Shown here piece after piece: positions 59,240 to 64,000 of a DNA stretch of 64,000 nucleotides. The translations under genes were made by a program, and so were the position numbers. Each line of letters opens with the position of its first letter. Position 1 is the first letter of the stretch. The notes below the pieces were generated by a model that was not told where the DNA came from, did no database searches, and was given only the letters and a program-made list of their open reading frames with translations. Source of the stretch: G965220205 sp965220205 (GTDB lineage Bacteria > Chloroflexota > Dehalococcoidia > Lucifugimonadales > Australimonadaceae); the NCBI GenBank assembly GCA_965220205.1, contig OZ244812.1:744001-808000 (forward strand). Reading direction: 5' to 3'.

Positions 59240-59959
59240 CTACTGGACGTCCATGCGTTGCAGGCGCCGAACGGTTAGTACGACGAAGCCCACGGTCACG
59301 AGGGCCGCGCCGGCCAGGGCTGCGGGGAACTCGATTATCCGGCCGTCGATTGATGCGAACGTCGCGTCGTCGAGTCCGTGGAGGATGCTGAGCGTGTAGC
59401 CTCGGATGCTCAGGTACCGGATGCCGCTCAGCAGCGAGGCGAGCAGGAGCTCCCACAGGAAGACGTAGACGACGGCTATCCCCAACGCCTTGGTGCTGAC
59501 CAGGCCTGCCCATGTGAACACGGCGGCGTACGCGATCACGCCGACGAGCAGCGCGCCGCCCGTGGCGAGAGCCGCGCGCACGCCGCCGTCGCCCAGCGCT
59601 ATCAGCGTCACCGCGACGCCGGATGCGACGATGAGAGGCGCGGCGAACGCAATCGAGCCGATCAACTTTGGGATGACGATGCTGACGCGCGAGACGGGCT
59701 TGAGCACCAAGAAGTTCAGCGTCCGGTCCTCGACCTCGTTGCCGAAGGCCGCAGTCGACAGGGCCATGACGACGAGCGGCATGATGGTGCTGATGATCAT
59801 GCCGTCGATGACGGTGTTGATGAACTCGTCTGCGAAGTCCCCGTCGTCAGACAGGAACGTCTTCAGGAGCGCCGCGAGCCCTACGGGCAGCGCAGCGAGC
59901 AAGATCAGCAGAGCCAGCCGCCTGCGGCCCGCCATCTGGCGCAAGGAGACGCGGAGCAT
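59240..59959 (-). CDS. ABC-2 type exporter permease
   Basis: A 239-residue membrane protein with about six helices. The segment VMALSTAAFGNEVEDRTLNFLVLKPVSR is the cytoplasmic coupling region typical of ABC-2 permeases. It is the last gene of the minus-strand operon ATPase-permease-ATPase-permease and starts 25 bp after its ATPase. GTG at 59962 is an alternative start. The substrate is unknown. Confidence 0.8.
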   Translation of the reverse strand: MLRVSLRQMAGRRRLALLILLAALPVGLAALLKTFLSDDGDFADEFINTVIDGMIISTIMPLVVMALSTAAFGNEVEDRTLNFLVLKPVSRVSIVIPKLIGSIAFAAPLIVASGVAVTLIALGDGGVRAALATGGALLVGVIAYAAVFTWAGLVSTKALGIAVVYVFLWELLLASLLSGIRYLSIRGYTLSILHGLDDATFASIDGRIIEFPAALAGAALVTVGFVVLTVRRLQRMDVQ

Positions 59960-59984
59960 CACGCCCACGGCGTCGCCTCGGCGG

Positions 59985-60908
59985 TCATCGGTGCACCACG
60001 TAGGAGAACACGCTCTCCAGCGAGTCGTCCATCGGTTCGACGCGGAAGAGCCGGACGCCGTTGTCTCGCGCGATCCGGGCAACGGCGGTCTGGAGCGCCC
60101 CGACCACGCGGCTCAACACCAGCAGCGACCCGTTGTCATCAATAGAGACCGAATCCACCACGGGCAGCTTGACGAGCTCGGCCGCCATCACGCGCGGATC
60201 GGACGATACGACCCACACCTTGAAGGGACGCTCATCCAACTTCTCGCGGATCGCGCGGTAGTCCCCGGCCGCGGCGAGCTTGCCGCTCACCAGCAACAGG
60301 ATCGTGTCGGCGAGCGTCTCCACCTCCTCGAGGATGTGCGACGAGATGAGGACAGTCCTGCCCTCGGCCGCGAGCTCCCGCATCAAGCGGTGGAACTCGA
60401 GGCGCTGGCGCGGGTCCGTCCCGTTGAGGGGCTCGTCGAGAATCAGCGCCTCGGGGTCGTGCACGATCGCGGCGGCGAGCCGCATCCGCTGGCGCATCCC
60501 GCGGGAGTAGGTAGACAACTTCCGGTGCTGCGCGTCAACGAGGTTGACCCTTTCGATGGCCCGGTCCACATAGCGACCAATCTCCGCGATGCCGTGCAGC
60601 CGGGCCGCGAGCTCCACGAACTCGCGTCCCGTGAGAAATCCGTAGACGGCCTCGTGTTCCGACATGACGCCGAGGCGTCGGTATATCTCCGTGTTGCCGC
60701 GCACTTGGCGGCCCAGTACGCGCACCTCGCCCTCCGAGGGCTTGGCGAGGCCCGCCAACATGTGGAGCACCGTCGTCTTGCCCGCGCCGTTCGGGCCGAG
60801 CAGGCCGGTCACGCCGGGGCGGATGTCGAACGATACGTCGTTGACGGCGACGACGCTGCCGTACCACTTGGAGACGGACTCGACGGACATGGACGCCGGG
60901 GCGCTCAT
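59985..60908 (-). CDS. ABC exporter ATPase (second)
   Basis: A 307-residue ATPase. Walker A is GLLGPNGAGKTT, the signature region is LSTYSRGMRQRMRLA (SRGMRQ in place of LSGGQ), and Walker B is ALILDEPLNGTDP with a switch SSHILEEV. The C-terminal third is the regulatory tail common in ABC-2 exporters. The ATG overlaps the stop of the upstream permease as ATGA. The longer frame to 61154 is inside that permease. Confidence 0.9.
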   Translation of the reverse strand: MSAPASMSVESVSKWYGSVVAVNDVSFDIRPGVTGLLGPNGAGKTTVLHMLAGLAKPSEGEVRVLGRQVRGNTEIYRRLGVMSEHEAVYGFLTGREFVELAARLHGIAEIGRYVDRAIERVNLVDAQHRKLSTYSRGMRQRMRLAAAIVHDPEALILDEPLNGTDPRQRLEFHRLMRELAAEGRTVLISSHILEEVETLADTILLLVSGKLAAAGDYRAIREKLDERPFKVWVVSSDPRVMAAELVKLPVVDSVSIDDNGSLLVLSRVVGALQTAVARIARDNGVRLFRVEPMDDSLESVFSYVVHR

Positions 60909-61869
60909 ATCTGAAGCCTCCGGTACTGTCGCCAGAGCAGGATCCCCGGGCCAATCGTGAACAGGGCGTACACGGCGATGGGGATAGAGTCGTGGAGTTC
61001 CTCGGTCGCGGCGACCGAGGGCGCGTCGCTCTCGGCGTCGAACACCATATCGTTGATGCGGATAGGGATAGCGGACATGCTGATGAGCGCGAACCACTTG
61101 GCGGCGTCGCCGGTGGCCGACTCGCAGACCGTTTCCCCCTCGGAGAACGTGCAATTAGTCGAAGTCGTGAGGCTGTCGGCCACAGCGGTGGAGATGAAGA
61201 ACAAGCCGATGATGGAAACGGAGGCGATGGCGCGGCGGGTGGTGAAGCCGGCGACGGCCAGCGGGATGACCGTCACGAAGAGCGCGACGAGCACTCCGGC
61301 GCCGATGACTCGCGGGATGTCTTGCCAGTTGTCCCGGAGGTAGTCGAGCGGCTCGGCGGCGGTGAGGATGAGGCCGACCAGCAGCACGATCTGGCCGGAG
61401 TAGGCCAGCGCGAGCACGATGACGAAGAAGGCAAAGAACCGGGCGAGCAGGTAGTCGGTCGAGGTGAGCGGGCGCACGAGATAGAGGTCGATAACGCGGT
61501 CGCGGCGGTCGGGAGCGAGCAACTCAGGCGCCATGATGGCCGAGAAGAGGAGCATCAGCGTGGCGATGACTCCGTAGTAATCGGCAGGGCCCGGAACGAA
61601 ATCGTCGATGTTCGGGACGGCAGGTAGGAACGACAGGATCATGACGAACACTACGGCAGGAAGCATCGCGGCGACGAACAGCAGGGCAGGGAGGATCTTC
61701 GCTTTCGCGCCGCGGCCGATGCCAAGGACGGTGCGCACGCCGTTCCAGAAGAGGGCCTTACGGGCACGCGAACGGCCCTCTCGGGGACCGTCGTAGTGCT
61801 GATACCCGAGGTCGTACACCTCGCCGCTCGGCCCGCCGGAGGGCGCGCCGGGCTGCGTTGGCTCGTTGG

Positions 61870-61873
<4 letters not shown>
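60905..61873 (-). CDS. ABC-2 type exporter permease (first)
   Basis: A 322-residue permease with about six helices. A polar N-terminus with EVYDLGYQHYDGPREGR, a motif recurrent in ABC-2 permeases, is followed by a helix, then APELLAPDRRDRVIDLYLVRPLTSTDYLLARF as coupling segment. An external loop holds two cysteines (CTFSEGETVC) that may form a disulphide. Its ATG overlaps the stop of the upstream ATPase (ATGA). Confidence 0.85.
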
Positions 61874-62772
<899 letters not shown>

Positions 62773-62889
62773 GGAAGCGAGTATAGCAGCGCCAGGCGAA
62801 AGCGATGATGAAGCAGTCCCTCACGCCGGCGCTAACGTTGAGCGCCACAACTGACACGAGCAGCGGCCGGTCCCGTCCACAAGAGCGGG

Positions 62890-63060
62890 AGTGGTTCCCG
62901 TGTCTGCGCACGGGAATGACGGCGGAGGACACGCGAATGACGGGAAATGGGCGGAATGGGCCAGAATCGCTTCAGTCGCCCACTCGCAAACTGCACGCGT
63001 TCACGAGTGGAGGCGTTTCCCAAACGGTCTCATTTGGTCTCATTTGGTCTCATTCCTTCT
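62890..63060 (+). repeat. Composite palindrome element, copy C
   Basis: In order: hairpin TTCCCGTG..CACGGGAA (62895-62916) with TGACGG, AAATGGGCGGAATGGGCC and AGAATCG, the 29-bp inverted repeat 62981-63009 (arms CACTCGCAAA and TTCACGAGTG, 9-base spacer), then 16 bp later three 10-bp units GGTCTCATTT, GGTCTCATTT and GGTCTCATTC at 63026, 63036 and 63046. Confidence 0.8.
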
Positions 63061-63280
63061 CTGACGTCGGGCCGGAACCCTCGGCGAGCAGGGCTGCCGC
63101 CGTGTTGGGCCGTATAGGATAGTGTAAGTGGCGATGGGGCGGCGGGGGAACGGGCAGATGTCGCGGGTGCGGGGGCGGCAGATGCAGGGGTTCGTTGACA
63201 TTACATCCGCCGCCGTTCATTTTTGCGTACGGCTTGCTCGCCGGGACGGGGCCGAAGACAAGCGCAGATGAAAACCCCCT

Positions 63281-63309
63281 TCTCAATCCTCCCCCGGTGG
63301 GGAGGAGGT
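63281..63309 (-). repeat. GC-rich GGATTGAGG repeat, copy 3
   Basis: On the minus strand it reads CCTCCTCCCCACCGGGGGAG then GATTGAGA, matching 7531-7570. It lies about 60 bp before the SDR gene. Confidence 0.6.
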
Positions 63310-63367
63310 CGGACTGCAGAGGCGGAGCGATCCAGTGGTTCGCTAGCGGGCCTAGAGAGGACTACCT

Positions 63368-64000
63368 ATGAAGCTGGAAGGACGGAGCGCGCTCGTGACC
63401 GGCTCGAGCCGGAACATCGGGCGCGCGGTGGCGCTGGCGCTCGCGGCGGAGGGGGCGAACGTCGCGGCCCACGGATTCACCAACCGCGCGGGGGCTGAGG
63501 CGACGGCAGAGGCAGCTCGCAGGCTGGGCGTTCGCGCGGTGGCGGTCATGGGCGACGCCGGCGACCCGGAGCAGGTCCGCGCGATGGTCGCCACGGCCGA
63601 GGCCGGCATCGGCGGGATCGACATACTCGTGTGCTGTCCGGGACTACGGCCTCATACGGAGCCGCTGGAGGTCACATTGGAGGACTGGCGCCGGGTCATG
63701 GCCACGAATCTTGACGGGCCGTTCCTGTGCGCCCAAGCGGTGCTGCCGGGAATGGTCGAACGCGGCTGGGGACGCATCATCAACATCGTGGGGACCGGCG
63801 CTTCCGTGGGCGAGGGGCCGCCCCACGTCGCCGCCTCGAAAGCGGGGTTGTTCGGGCTCACGCGGAGCCTCGCACGCGCGTTCGGCAGGGACGGCGTGCT
63901 CGTCAACGCGGTCTCGCCGGGAATCGTGCGGACGGACGACTCGCCGTATCGCGACCCCGGACGGGACTACGAGGCCATGGCCGCCCGCTCGCGCACTGGC
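63368..64000 (+). CDS. SDR-family oxidoreductase, 3' end outside the window
   Basis: The first 211 codons of a short-chain dehydrogenase/reductase. The cofactor loop is VTGSSRNIGRAVALALA, with NLDGPFLCAQAVLPGM and, late, NAVSPGIVRTDD. At the active site the usual YxxxK reads V154-A-A-S-K158 (PHVAASKAGLFGLTRSLA), and the catalytic Ser region is NIVGTGASVG. A canonical catalytic Tyr is therefore missing, so either another residue serves or the protein has a different role. The reading frame is open to the last base of the window. Confidence 0.85.
   Translation, partial: MKLEGRSALVTGSSRNIGRAVALALAAEGANVAAHGFTNRAGAEATAEAARRLGVRAVAVMGDAGDPEQVRAMVATAEAGIGGIDILVCCPGLRPHTEPLEVTLEDWRRVMATNLDGPFLCAQAVLPGMVERGWGRIINIVGTGASVGEGPPHVAASKAGLFGLTRSLARAFGRDGVLVNAVSPGIVRTDDSPYRDPGRDYEAMAARSRTG

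Larger units (their letters stand above)
62773..63367. other. Intergenic interval of about 600 bp with repeats
   Basis: Between the divergent ABC operon and the SDR gene. It contains composite palindrome element copy C (62890-63060) and the GGATTGAGG repeat in inverse orientation (63281-63309). The frame from 62805 to 63122 runs straight through repeat sequence and is not taken as a gene. The AT-richer part around 63195-63235 may hold the SDR promoter, but none could be fixed. Confidence 0.6.

Noticed and set aside
63026..63055. CRISPR array
   Set aside because: The repeats are 10 bp, adjacent without spacers, and only three in number; no cas genes are in the window.
62805..63122. 105-codon open frame upstream of the SDR gene
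   Set aside because: It is made of hairpin, palindrome and tandem-repeat sequence of composite element copy C, so it is unlikely to be a gene.

Overview
The window is high-GC bacterial chromosome, densely packed on both strands. Gene content points to an uncultured Chloroflexota of the SAR202 / Dehalococcoidia type. This is inference from gene families (several Rieske oxygenases, cupins, metal-dependent amidohydrolases and 4,5-dihydroxyphthalate-decarboxylase-like proteins, a luciferase-type monooxygenase, a DUF3105 protein, and an LppX/LprG lipoprotein next to an MFS pump); no marker gene such as rRNA is present. GTG and TTG starts are frequent.

Region 1 (1-18.4 kb) is a catabolic, accessory-rich stretch: a LigB-type extradiol dioxygenase, a complete IS5-like insertion sequence, two cupins, an amidase, amidohydrolase and hydrolase genes, two Rieske oxygenases, a small winged-helix regulator with a good sigma-70 promoter beside it, and a PstS-like lipoprotein. 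Most of the interspersed non-coding repeats lie here.

Region 2 (18.6-27.3 kb) holds tRNA-Gly, birA and a tightly overlapping histidine operon hisZ-hisG-hisD-hisC-hisB. The end of this operon has been invaded. HisB carries an extra N-terminal Cys-rich/GHDA segment. A low-GC DUF262-HNH (GmrSD-like) defence-type gene sits between two diverged copies of the hisB 3' end, and the upstream copy has lost its stop codon through a one-base deletion.

Region 3 (27.3-36.6 kb) is mostly minus-strand purine synthesis: purS, a DUF3105 membrane protein, purC, purB, a HAD phosphatase, purE, then purD, a 47-residue membrane peptide and guaA. A luciferase-like gene is interposed. No purQ, purL, purF or purM is present here.

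Region 4 (36.8-42.6 kb) is a plus-strand run: tsaC, a prenyl-synthase-like gene, pgk, a phosphoglycerate-mutase homologue with altered active-site residues, tpiA and miaA. Region 5 (42.7-45.4 kb) carries a LigK-type aldolase, a GalD/LigU tautomerase and a LigI hydrolase. With the LigJ-like protein at 56.7-57.7 kb and the LigB-like dioxygenase at the left end, these outline the protocatechuate/gallate 4,5-cleavage pathway, scattered over the window.

Region 6 (45.4-64 kb) has a Fic protein with an unusual leader of chained mini-ORFs, NfeD plus an SPFH partner, an LprG/P55-like lipoprotein-exporter pair, pgi and tkt, an ornithine-cyclodeaminase-like gene, two half-permeases, a four-gene double ABC-2 exporter operon, and a 3'-truncated SDR gene at the window edge.

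Beyond genes, three families of intergenic repeats recur: a multi-hairpin repeat of about 90 bp, a short GC-rich GGATTGAGG repeat, and a composite element containing an invariant-length 29-bp palindrome. The composite copies also carry three tandem 10-bp units whose sequence differs from copy to copy.
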